The notes below the pieces were generated by a model. It was not told the DNA's origin, ran no database searches, and saw only the letters and a list, made by a program, of their open reading frames with translations. A DNA stretch of 28,506 bases, taken from Alphaproteobacteria bacterium. Its GTDB lineage: Bacteria; Pseudomonadota; Alphaproteobacteria; Rhizobiales; Aestuariivirgaceae. The first letter of the stretch is position 1. Each line of letters begins with the position of its first letter. The position numbers and the translations under genes are program-made. Shown here in pieces: positions 15,794-23,413 of the stretch. The DNA is taken from the NCBI GenBank assembly GCA_026400595.1, contig JAPLOT010000233.1:1-28506 (forward strand), written 5' to 3'.

Positions 15794-15818
15794 TTGCAGT
15801 GCAACAAAAGCCCGCTTT
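15794..15818 (-). promoter_or_regulatory. Candidate ccr operator: TTGCAGTGCAA plus adjacent AAAGC-CC-GCTTT palindrome
   Basis: TTGCAGTGCAA (15794-15804; TTGCACTGCAA on the ccr strand) is symmetric except for its central base. Two bases further is AAAGC-CC-GCTTT (15807-15818), also symmetric. The first differs in one base from the palindrome upstream of mcd and is centred about 52 bases from the ccr ATG. I see no convincing -10 at the right distance, so only the operator is proposed. Confidence 0.45.
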
Positions 15819-15942
15819 CGACAAAGACTGCGTTCTCCGGCAACAGCTCACTAAGTGCCCGAACGGCAGTGGAATTTGACCGTTTGAACAAAACCTGTCA
15901 TCGTCCGCGGCAATAAGAACAATGCGTCTGGAGGATGCCCCG

Positions 15943-17280
15943 ATGGCAGCAGGCAAGGGCCCCGATATCTCGGGCAAACGGCTCACCAGGCAGGACTACG
16001 CGGCGAACTTCGCCGACCTGCACCCGCCCCTCGATGATCATGGGGCCCTGGTCGAAGCCGACCGCTGTTACTTCTGCCACGATGCGCCCTGCATGACGGC
16101 CTGCCCAACCTCCATCGACATCCCCATGTTCATCCGCGAGATCCAGGCAGGTCACCCGAAGAGCGCGGCTAGGACGATCTTCGACCAGAACATTCTGGGC
16201 GGCATGTGCGCCAGGGTCTGCCCGACCGAAACGCTGTGCGAAGAGGCCTGTGTCCGTGAAGCCGCAGAAGGCAAGCCCGTGAAGATCGGCCAGCTGCAGC
16301 GCTATGCCACCGATATCGCCATGCAGGACAAGATCCATCCCTATGTGCGGGCGATGGCGAGCGGCAAGCGCGTGGCGGTTGTCGGCGCCGGCCCGGCCGG
16401 ATTGGCCTGCGCCCACCGGCTGGCAATGCATGGCCATGATGTCACCATCTACGAGGCGCGCAAGAAATCCGGCGGCCTCAACGAGTATGGTATTGCCGCC
16501 TACAAGACGGTCGACAACTTCGCGCAGAAAGAAGTGGACTTCGTGCAAGCGATCGGCGGCATCGCCATCGAGCATGGCAAGGCCTTGGGCAAGAAGCTGA
16601 AGCTCGCCGATCTGCAGAAGCAGTATGATGCGGTGTTTCTCGGCATGGGCCTGCAAGGCGTGAATGCCCTGGGCGCCAAGGATGAGGGCTCGGACGGCGT
16701 CGTCGATGCGGTCGACTATATCGCCGAGATCCGCCAGGCGAGAGACCTGTCGAAGCTTCCGGTGGGGCGCCGCGTGCTGGTGATTGGCGGCGGCATGACG
16801 GCCATCGACGCCGCGGTCCAATCGAAGCTGCTGGGCGCGGAAGACGTGACCATCCTCTATCGCCGCGGCCAGGAGCAGATGAAGGCCAGCCTCTTCGAAC
16901 AGGATCTGGCCCAGACCAGGGGCGTGAAGATCAAGCATTGGGTCATGCCGAAGAAGGTTCTGATCAAGAAGGGCAAGGCCGTAGGGCTGCGCTGCGAGTA
17001 CACGGTGGAGAAGAAAGGCAGGCTCGAAGGCACGGGCGAGACCTTCGATCTTCCCGCCGACATGATCTTCAAGGCCATCGGCCAGACCTTCGTCGATGCG
17101 GCGGGCGGCGCGCTCGAACTGTCGGGCGGGCGCATGAAGGTTGATGCCGAGCGCCGCACCAGTGTCCGGGGCATCTGGGCCGGCGGCGATTGTGCTGCGG
17201 GCGGCAAGGACCTCACGGTTGCGGCAGTCGACGATGGCCGCCGCGCTGCCGAATCCATCAACGCGTTTCTCAAGGCCTGA
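15943..17280 (+). CDS. preT: NAD(P)-dependent dihydropyrimidine dehydrogenase subunit PreT
   Basis: 445 residues from the ATG at 15943, chosen because GGAGG lies 8 bases upstream; an in-frame ATG at 15922 has none. The N-terminus carries two iron-sulphur cysteine groups (CYFCHDAPCMTACPTSIDIP, then MCARVCPTETLCEEAC). FAD and NAD(P)H Rossmann motifs follow at GAGPAGLACA and IGGGMTAIDAA, and the C-terminus has GIWAGGDCAAGGKDLTVAAV. It corresponds to the N-terminal flavin/iron-sulphur half of mammalian dihydropyrimidine dehydrogenase and feeds electrons from NAD(P)H to PreA, reducing uracil and thymine to their 5,6-dihydro forms. It is 11 bases upstream of preA. A weak TTGACC/CATCGT promoter may lie at 15876-15904. 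The hydantoinase step of the pathway is not in the window. Confidence 0.93.
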   Translation: MAAGKGPDISGKRLTRQDYAANFADLHPPLDDHGALVEADRCYFCHDAPCMTACPTSIDIPMFIREIQAGHPKSAARTIFDQNILGGMCARVCPTETLCEEACVREAAEGKPVKIGQLQRYATDIAMQDKIHPYVRAMASGKRVAVVGAGPAGLACAHRLAMHGHDVTIYEARKKSGGLNEYGIAAYKTVDNFAQKEVDFVQAIGGIAIEHGKALGKKLKLADLQKQYDAVFLGMGLQGVNALGAKDEGSDGVVDAVDYIAEIRQARDLSKLPVGRRVLVIGGGMTAIDAAVQSKLLGAEDVTILYRRGQEQMKASLFEQDLAQTRGVKIKHWVMPKKVLIKKGKAVGLRCEYTVEKKGRLEGTGETFDLPADMIFKAIGQTFVDAAGGALELSGGRMKVDAERRTSVRGIWAGGDCAAGGKDLTVAAVDDGRRAAESINAFLKA

Positions 17281-17291
17281 GGAGAGGGACA

Positions 17292-18602
17292 ATGTCTGAT
17301 CTTCGTTCCACCTTCGTCGGCATCAAGTCGCCCAATCCTTTCTGGCTGGCTTCGGCGCCGCCGACGGACAAGGAGTACAACGTGGTGCGCGCCTTCAAGG
17401 CGGGCTGGGGCGGCGTGGTGTGGAAGACGCTGGGCGAGGACGGCCCACCCATCGTCAACGTGAATGGCCCGCGCTATGGCGCCATCCACGGCGCCGACCG
17501 GCGACTGCTGGGGCTCAACAACATCGAGCTGATCACCGACCGCCCGCTCGAGGTCAATTTGCGTGAGATCAAGAAGGTGAAGCGGGAGTGGCCCGACCGC
17601 GCCATGATCGTGTCGCTGATGGTGCCGTGCAACGAGGAGGCCTGGAAGGCGATTCTGGCCCGTGTCGAGGAGACCGACTGCGACGGCATCGAACTGAACT
17701 TCGGCTGCCCCCATGGCATGAGCGAACGCGGCATGGGGGCTGCCGTGGGGCAGGTGCCGGAGTACATCGAGATGGTGGCGCGCTGGTGCAAGCAGCACTC
17801 GCGCATGCCGGTGATCGTCAAGCTCACGCCCAACATCACCGACATCCGCTATCCGGCGCGGGCTGCGCTCAAGGGCGGGGCCGATGCCGTGTCGCTGATC
17901 AACACGATCTCGTCGATCGTTTCGGTCGATCTCGACAATTTCGCGCCCATGCCCACCATCGACGGCAAGGGCAGCCATGGCGGCTATTGTGGACCGGCGG
18001 TCAAGCCCATCGCGCTCAACATGGTGGCGGAGATCGCGCGCGACAAGGAAACCCACGGGCTTCCCATTTCGGCAATCGGCGGCATCACCACTTGGCGCGA
18101 TGCGGCGGAATTCATCGCCATGTCCGCCGGCACGGTGCAGGTCTGCACCGCCGCCATGACCTATGGCTTCCGCATCGTCGAGGAAATGAAGTCCGGTCTG
18201 GCGCGCTGGATGGACGAGAAAGGCTATGCCACCATCGAGGACTTCCGCGGCCGCGCGGTGCCCAACGTCACCGACTGGCAGTATCTCAATCTCAATTATG
18301 TGACCAAGGCGCACATCGACCAGGATCTCTGCATCAAGTGCGGTCGCTGCTATGCCGCCTGCGAAGACACCTCGCATCAGGCGATCATGAAGGAGAAGGA
18401 TGGTAAACGGCACTTCGAGGTGATCGACGCGGAGTGCGTGGCTTGCAACCTCTGCGTGGAGGTATGTCCGGTGCAGGATTGCATTACCATGGTCCGAATG
18501 ACCGAAGGAACGGATCCCCGGACTGGCCGGAAGATCGAGCCGTCCTATGCCAATTGGACCACCCACCCGAACAATCCCATGGCGCTGAAGGCCGCGGAGT
18601 AG
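17292..18602 (+). CDS. preA: NAD-dependent dihydropyrimidine dehydrogenase subunit PreA
   Basis: 436 residues, start supported by GAGGAGAGGGACA. A dihydroorotate-dehydrogenase-like FMN barrel spans about residues 1-310, with PNPFWLASAPPTD, the active-site Cys in ELNFGCPHGM and the FMN phosphate region SAIGGITTW. The C-terminus holds two [4Fe-4S] sites, CIKCGRCYAAC and CVACNLCVEVCP. With PreT it forms the heteromeric enzyme that starts reductive pyrimidine degradation. Length and domain order are normal. The FnrL-type regulator gene begins 63 bases downstream in the same direction, so it may be transcribed from the same mRNA. Confidence 0.94.
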   Translation: MSDLRSTFVGIKSPNPFWLASAPPTDKEYNVVRAFKAGWGGVVWKTLGEDGPPIVNVNGPRYGAIHGADRRLLGLNNIELITDRPLEVNLREIKKVKREWPDRAMIVSLMVPCNEEAWKAILARVEETDCDGIELNFGCPHGMSERGMGAAVGQVPEYIEMVARWCKQHSRMPVIVKLTPNITDIRYPARAALKGGADAVSLINTISSIVSVDLDNFAPMPTIDGKGSHGGYCGPAVKPIALNMVAEIARDKETHGLPISAIGGITTWRDAAEFIAMSAGTVQVCTAAMTYGFRIVEEMKSGLARWMDEKGYATIEDFRGRAVPNVTDWQYLNLNYVTKAHIDQDLCIKCGRCYAACEDTSHQAIMKEKDGKRHFEVIDAECVACNLCVEVCPVQDCITMVRMTEGTDPRTGRKIEPSYANWTTHPNNPMALKAAE

Positions 18603-18665
18603 TAAGGCAGGACGGGACGATCCGACGCAGCCCAATTCCGGAAGAGAGACACTACATCTACAACT

Positions 18666-19445
18666 ATGGCAGAAACGGGGGACACAGGCGTCATGCATGG
18701 AACAGTCACGTCCATCCTGCCCGATGTGATGCATCGCTGCGATCACTGCTCGGTCCGGCATCAGGCCGTGTGCGGTGCCATGGACGAAGTCCAGATCAAG
18801 AAGCTCGCGCAGATCGCCCATCGCAAGAAGGTCAGCGCCGGTCAGACCATCATCTCCGATGAAGAACCGGTCGACTTCTTCGCTAATGTGATCTCGGGTG
18901 CCATCAAGCTGACCAAGACCTTGCCCGATGGCCGCCAGCAGATCGTTGGCCTTCTCTTTGCGCCGGATTTTCTTGGACGGGCCTATAGCAAGAACAATCC
19001 GTATACGGCGGAAGCGGCGACAGATGTCGAGATCTGCACCTTCCCCAATGCCGCCTTCGAGCGTCTGGTCGGCGAGTACCCCGGGCTGCAGCAACGTCTG
19101 TTCCAGCACACGCTGGACGAGCTCGATGCAGCCCGCGACTGGATGCTGCTGCTGGGCCGCAAGACAGCCGAGGAGAAGGTTGCGAGCTTCCTCTACATGC
19201 TGGCGCGCCGCAGCCTCATGACCGGCTGCCAGCACAAGAACACGCCCGGCATGTCGGGCTTCGAATTGCCGCTCACCCGGGCCGACATTGCCGACTATCT
19301 CGGCCTCACCATCGAAACCGTCAGCCGCCAGCTGACCCGTCTCAAGACCAGCCATGTCATACGGCTGAGTTCGAACCGGTTGATCCTGGTGCCGGACATG
19401 GCGAAGCTGGCCCAGTCCGCAGGGCAGGATTCGCTGCATCATTGA
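18666..19445 (+). CDS. fnrL: FnrL-type Crp/Fnr family oxygen-responsive regulator
   Basis: 259 residues. Four cysteines are placed as in iron-sulphur FNR proteins: Cys25, Cys28 and Cys36 in HRCDHCSVRHQAVCGAM, and Cys124 in EICTFPN. A cyclic-nucleotide-binding-like beta roll and dimer helix follow. The C-terminal HTH TRADIADYLGLTIETVSRQL contains the E-xx-SR recognition residues (Glu217, Ser220, Arg221) that read TTGAT-N4-ATCAA boxes. The protein would activate or repress genes when oxygen is low, losing its [4Fe-4S] cluster in air. The start could also be Met10 (MHGTVTS); no strong ribosome site decides. An FNR box overlaps its own stop codon and faces the next gene. It is more like FnrL/FnrN than FixK because all four ligands are present. 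Confidence 0.92.
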   Translation: MAETGDTGVMHGTVTSILPDVMHRCDHCSVRHQAVCGAMDEVQIKKLAQIAHRKKVSAGQTIISDEEPVDFFANVISGAIKLTKTLPDGRQQIVGLLFAPDFLGRAYSKNNPYTAEAATDVEICTFPNAAFERLVGEYPGLQQRLFQHTLDELDAARDWMLLLGRKTAEEKVASFLYMLARRSLMTGCQHKNTPGMSGFELPLTRADIADYLGLTIETVSRQLTRLKTSHVIRLSSNRLILVPDMAKLAQSAGQDSLHH

Positions 19446-19455
19446 TCGGGGTCAA
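19442..19455 (+). promoter_or_regulatory. FNR/FixK box TTGATCGGGGTCAA upstream of the universal stress gene
   Basis: TTGAT-CGGG-GTCAA matches the FNR/FixK consensus TTGAY-N4-RTCAA without mismatch and spans the stop codon of the fnr gene. It is centred 61 bases before the next ATG. If transcription began near 19490 the box would sit at about -41.5, the class II activator position, with CACTAT (19478-19483) as a weak -10. Confidence 0.7.
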
Positions 19456-19509
19456 GGTTCGCCCTGATCCCTTCGGCCACTATTCCGCCCGACACAGGAG
19501 GATGAAGCG

Positions 19510-20352
19510 ATGGGTTACAAGACGATACTGGTGTCCCTCAATGAGGTCGGCCGGCTGCCGCAGCTGCTTGCTGCCGCGACCAAGCTGGGGCGTTCGCTGG
19601 GGACGCATGTGTCCGGTCTCTATGTCATTCCTGCGGTGCAGGTCTATCCCTCCGTGGGCTTCGAAGCCGCTCCCCAGGTCTTCGAAGGCAATCGCAGTTT
19701 CTTCAAGGACAATGCCGCCAAGGTGCGCGAGCAGTTCGAAGCCGCAATGACCAAGGAGGGCCTTACCTTCGATTTCCATCAGGTCGACAGCCGGACGCCG
19801 ATCATCGCCGACGAAGTGGTGGCCAAGGGCCGCTGCGCCGACGTCCTGGTGGTCTCCACCACCAATCCGGACGAGGTCACCGGCGTCGAGCGCGACTTTG
19901 TCGAGCAGGTTCTGATGGGGGTCGGACGCCCGGTCGTGGTGCTGCCTCATCAGGGCGAGGCGAAGCTGTCGCTGGATGACGTCGTGGTCGGATGGGACGG
20001 CGGCCGCGAGGCGGCCCGCTCGACCTTCGATGCGCTGCCGCTGCTCCAGGCCGCAAAGAAGGTGCGCGTGGTCCGGGTCGATCCGCAGAAGGATGCCAGC
20101 CTGAAGGCCAGCGTGCCGGGGGCCGACATCGCCGAAACTCTGGCGCGACATGGCGTGAAGGTGGAAACCCAGGGCTATCCGACGGACGGTCTCGATGAAG
20201 GCCAGGCGCTTCTGCGCTGTGCCGATGACCTGGGTGCAGGTCTGATCGTCATGGGCGCCTATGGCCACAGCCGGCTGGCCGAGTTCATCTTCGGTGGCGC
20301 CACCCGCTTCGTGCTGAGCCGGCTCAACCGGCCCGTTCTCATGTCGCATTGA
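19510..20352 (+). CDS. Tandem-domain universal stress protein
   Basis: 280 residues; AGGAGG 8 bases before the ATG. Two UspA-like domains follow each other, residues 1-150 (MGYKTILVSLNEVG to RPVVVLPHQ) and 151-280 (LDDVVVGWDGG to NRPVLMSH). The second keeps the ATP-binding pattern G-x2-G-x9-G in MGAYGHSRLAEFIFGGATR. The first domain lacks it and is probably degenerate. Such proteins help survival in energy or oxygen limitation, often by ATP binding and partner regulation. The FNR box overlapping the end of the upstream regulator gene indicates induction at low oxygen. The small acidic gene 9 bases downstream is probably cotranscribed. Confidence 0.9.
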   Translation: MGYKTILVSLNEVGRLPQLLAAATKLGRSLGTHVSGLYVIPAVQVYPSVGFEAAPQVFEGNRSFFKDNAAKVREQFEAAMTKEGLTFDFHQVDSRTPIIADEVVAKGRCADVLVVSTTNPDEVTGVERDFVEQVLMGVGRPVVVLPHQGEAKLSLDDVVVGWDGGREAARSTFDALPLLQAAKKVRVVRVDPQKDASLKASVPGADIAETLARHGVKVETQGYPTDGLDEGQALLRCADDLGAGLIVMGAYGHSRLAEFIFGGATRFVLSRLNRPVLMSH

Positions 20353-20361
20353 GGTAATGGC

Positions 20362-20727
20362 ATGCTGAAGAAGATCCGACTTGAACTGGCACGCGACCAC
20401 GATCATCCCGAAGGCTCCAACAGGATCGGCTATGAATTCGGCGCGCCGCTTGATGCAGCAGGCCGCATCGATCCCGACGAGTGGCACAGGCTGCGGGATC
20501 ACTGCCGGGTGCGGCGCTTCCGCCCCGGCGAGGAGGACGACATCGGCCATCTGATCCGCAAGCCGGGCGGCTCCTGGGCCTTCCACTATGACATCCACTC
20601 GGACGAGGAAGATGACGAAAGCGGTTACCGCTTCGCCGATCATGTCTTCAAACCTGGCGAATACGTGTCGATCCGCGAGGACGATGGCCTGCGTACCTTC
20701 CGCGTGACCAGGGTCCAGGACGCATAA
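20362..20727 (+). CDS. Small acidic protein of unknown function
   Basis: 121 residues, with GAGG 7 bases before the ATG and 9 bases after the universal stress protein stop. It is rich in Asp, Glu, His and Arg, with an acidic stretch HSDEEDDESGY around residues 80-90. It has several short predicted beta strands, for example EYVSIREDDGLRTFRVTRVQ at the end. No signal peptide, membrane segment or cysteine is present. I do not recognise the family. Position places it in the FnrL-controlled unit with the universal stress protein. Codon use and the good ribosome site support it as a real gene. Confidence 0.75.
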   Translation: MLKKIRLELARDHDHPEGSNRIGYEFGAPLDAAGRIDPDEWHRLRDHCRVRRFRPGEEDDIGHLIRKPGGSWAFHYDIHSDEEDDESGYRFADHVFKPGEYVSIREDDGLRTFRVTRVQDA

Positions 20728-20797
20728 ATCCGGCTTGCGCCAGCCTTCGCCAAGGGCTACCCATCGCGCCGGTTTTCCCTCACGCATGGATTAGCAT

Positions 20798-21907
20798 ATG
20801 GCCTCCTACAAACTCCTTCTGCTTCCGGGCGACGGCATCGGCCCGGAAGTCATGGCTGAAGCCGAGAAGCTCATCGCCTGGTTCAATGCCCAAGGCATCG
20901 CGCGCTTCGAGATCGAACGCGGACTGGTCGGGGGCTCAGCCTATGACGCCCATGGCAAGGCCATCTCCGAATCCGACATGGCCCTTGCCATGGCCTCCGA
21001 CGCCGTGCTCTTCGGCGCGGTCGGCGGCCCCAAGTGGGACAAGGTTCCCTACGAGGTGCGCCCCGAGGCGGGACTGTTGCGGCTGCGCAAGGATCTCGGT
21101 CTCTTCGCCAACTTGCGTCCGGCCATCTGCTATCCGGCGCTGGCGGATGCCTCGTCGCTCAAGCGCGAGGTGGTGGAAGGGCTCGACATCCTGATCGTCC
21201 GTGAACTGACGGGTGGCGTCTACTTCGGCGAGCCCAAGACCATCACCGACCTCGGTAACGGGCAGAAGCGTGGCATCGACACGCAGGTCTACGAGACCTA
21301 TGAGATCGAGCGCATCAGCCGCGTCGCCTTCGATCTGGCACTGACCCGCCGCAACAAGGTCTCCTCCGCCGAAAAGCGCAACGTGATGAAAACGGGAGTG
21401 TTGTGGAACGAGGTGGTCACCCGCATCCACGCGGCCGAATACCCCAAGGTGACGCTGGAACACGTGCTGGCCGACAACTGCGCCATGCAGCTGGTGCGCT
21501 GGCCCAAGCAGTACGACGTGATCGTCACCGACAATCTGTTCGGCGACGTGCTCTCGGATGTTGCCGCGATGCTCACCGGTTCGCTCGGCATGCTGCCTTC
21601 GGCCTCGCTCGGAGCACCCGATGCCAGGAGCGGCCGCCGCAAGTCGCTCTACGAGCCGGTGCATGGCTCGGCGCCCGACATCGCGGGCACTGGCGCGGCC
21701 AATCCGATCGCCATGATCGCCTCATTCGGCATGGCGCTGCGCTATTCGCTGGGTCTCGGCGACTGGGCAACGAAGCTGGATCAGGCGATTGCGGCGGTGC
21801 TTGCCAGGGGCATCCGCACCAGGGACATCGCGGGCGACCAGCCTCCTAATGCCACCACCACGCAGATGGGCGCCGCGATCCTCGATGAATTCAAGAAGCT
21901 CGCCTGA
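20798..21907 (+). CDS. leuB: 3-isopropylmalate dehydrogenase
   Basis: 369 residues, the usual length. Family motifs include LLPGDGIGPEV at the N-terminus, FGAVGGPKWD, RELTGGVYFGEPK with substrate-binding residues, the metal-binding DNLFGDVLSDVAA, and NAD-binding EPVHGSAPDIAGTGAANP. The enzyme oxidatively decarboxylates 3-isopropylmalate to 2-oxoisocaproate in leucine synthesis, in the cytosol, using NAD and Mg or Mn. It is separated by 70 bases from the upstream gene; that gap holds a low-quality promoter-like TTGCGC/TACCCA and possible hairpins, neither convincing. No other leu genes are in the window. Its TGA stop abuts the stop of the convergent amidase, forming TGATCA. Confidence 0.97.
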   Translation: MASYKLLLLPGDGIGPEVMAEAEKLIAWFNAQGIARFEIERGLVGGSAYDAHGKAISESDMALAMASDAVLFGAVGGPKWDKVPYEVRPEAGLLRLRKDLGLFANLRPAICYPALADASSLKREVVEGLDILIVRELTGGVYFGEPKTITDLGNGQKRGIDTQVYETYEIERISRVAFDLALTRRNKVSSAEKRNVMKTGVLWNEVVTRIHAAEYPKVTLEHVLADNCAMQLVRWPKQYDVIVTDNLFGDVLSDVAAMLTGSLGMLPSASLGAPDARSGRRKSLYEPVHGSAPDIAGTGAANPIAMIASFGMALRYSLGLGDWATKLDQAIAAVLARGIRTRDIAGDQPPNATTTQMGAAILDEFKKLA

Positions 21908-23347
21908 TCAGCCGAGCTGCGGACGCTTGCCCTTTGCGGTGTACCAGCCGCCGAGGGCCTTTTCATAGGCGAGGCCCGCCTTGAAGATGCGCGCATCGTC
22001 CCAGGTCCGGCCCACGATCTGGATGCCTGTCGGCACGCCGCTGGCCGCATGGCCCGAGGGCACGGCCAGCACCGGGCAGTTGTGGAGCATGTTGAACTGG
22101 TGGGTCATGACCCATCCGAACTCCGGATCCACCTTCTTGCCGTTGATGCGGTAGTCCGGATCCCACGGATCGTGATCGGCTCTGACCGACGGCGCGTTGT
22201 TGGTGGGACAGATGAAGGCATCGTGTTTCGCCAGCACCGGTCCCAGCGTCTGGTACATAAGGTGGGCGCGCTGCCAGGGCCGGTGCACATCGTCCATGGC
22301 GGTGTTGCGCTTCGCCGCCTCGGCGAATTTCAGGGCGTAGTCGGTCATGAGGTCGGCATAGTCGCGCTGATACCAGATGGTCTGCCGTCCGAAGTTCATG
22401 CAGTTGTACCAGTGCAGGCAGTCGTGATCGACCTCTTCGCTCCAGCCCAGGTCCACTTCCTCGACGCGGGCACCGAGACGGCGGAAGACGTCGAGCGCCA
22501 GCATCATGTTCTGGCGCACGTCGCGATCGACCTCGACGTATCCGAAGTCGACGGAGTAGGCGATCTTCATGCCCTTGATCGCGGCAGCCGTCAGCGGCAG
22601 CTTCACTCTTGCCCTGATCGAATCGTGGTCAAGCGGATGCGGTCCCGAAGTGATGTTCTGCATCAGCGCCGCGTCGGCCAGGCTGCGGGTCATCGGGCCA
22701 CAGTGATTGAAGCGGTCGAAGTTCGCCGGCGCGCCATCCGGATTGCGGCCATGCGGCGGCTTGAATCCGACGACACCGCAGGCCGCAGACGGAATGCGGA
22801 TCGAGCCGCCAATGTCCGTGCCGGTGGCGATGGTGGTGAGTCCCGCCGCCAGTGCCGCACCCGAGCCGCCGGAGGATCCGCCCGGGCCCCAGTCGGTGTT
22901 CCACGGGTTGCGGGTAATGCCCCAGATGCGCGATGCGGTGATGCCGGAGAGGCAGAATTCCGGCGTGGTGGTGCGGGCAAAGACGATGGCGCCGGCCGTC
23001 TGCAGCCGTTCGATCGCCGGATCGGAGTGCGTGTCCACCGTGTCCTTGAAGATCAGCGAACCATGCGTGGTGCGCTTTCCCGCCACGCGCTGGGCATCCT
23101 TCACTGCCACCGGGATGCCTTCGAGCGGCAAGGTCCTGGCGCCTCGCTTCATGTAGCGGGCCTCGGCGGCCCTGGCCTGGTCCATTGCCTCGTCGAAGTA
23201 ACGGTCGGCGAAGCAGTTCACCTTCGGATTGACGCGTTCGATCCGAGCAATCAGCGCCGCCATGAGTTCGCGCGGACTCAGCTTGCGGGACTTGAAGAGC
23301 TTCAGGGCCTCGGTTGCGGAGAGGTAGCAGAGGTCTTCGTTGCTCAT
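21908..23347 (-). CDS. Amidase (amidase signature family)
   Basis: 479 residues from the ATG at 23347 (MSNEDLCYLS), with GAGG 8 bases upstream; a TTG two codons earlier is less likely. The Ser-cisSer-Lys triad is visible: Lys in IPVAVKDAQR, the signature GGSSGGSGAALAAGL carrying the cis-Ser, and the nucleophile Ser in TDIGGSIRIPS. The C-terminal GVPTGIQIVGRTWDD is also typical. Family members hydrolyse diverse amides; the substrate cannot be read from sequence. It is divergent from the BDH2-like SDR across a 66-base gap and convergent with leuB. It is not the GatA subunit, since no gatB or gatC is nearby and the substrate region differs. Confidence 0.9.
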   Translation of the reverse strand: MSNEDLCYLSATEALKLFKSRKLSPRELMAALIARIERVNPKVNCFADRYFDEAMDQARAAEARYMKRGARTLPLEGIPVAVKDAQRVAGKRTTHGSLIFKDTVDTHSDPAIERLQTAGAIVFARTTTPEFCLSGITASRIWGITRNPWNTDWGPGGSSGGSGAALAAGLTTIATGTDIGGSIRIPSAACGVVGFKPPHGRNPDGAPANFDRFNHCGPMTRSLADAALMQNITSGPHPLDHDSIRARVKLPLTAAAIKGMKIAYSVDFGYVEVDRDVRQNMMLALDVFRRLGARVEEVDLGWSEEVDHDCLHWYNCMNFGRQTIWYQRDYADLMTDYALKFAEAAKRNTAMDDVHRPWQRAHLMYQTLGPVLAKHDAFICPTNNAPSVRADHDPWDPDYRINGKKVDPEFGWVMTHQFNMLHNCPVLAVPSGHAASGVPTGIQIVGRTWDDARIFKAGLAYEKALGGWYTAKGKRPQLG

Positions 23348-23413
23348 GGACAAGCCTCGCGGTCAGGCGCTAGTGAAGGCCTCCAGTTTGAACAGGATCA
23401 GGGAGAGAAGTCC

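Noticed and set aside
16857..19442. 861-codon minus-strand open frame opposite preT, preA and fnrL
   Set aside because: The opposite strand encodes three recognisable proteins; the frame's translation shows no conserved motif and is a GC-driven shadow.
20730..20777. CCGGC...GCCGG with TTTT before leuB as a terminator or attenuator
   Set aside because: The outer stem is only five base pairs with a loop of more than 30 bases and competing inner pairings; no leader peptide with leucine codons is visible.
22049..23413. Upstream extension of the BDH2-like SDR frame to 22049
   Set aside because: The extension is antisense to the amidase. A good ribosome site and the classical SDR N-terminus place the start at 23414.
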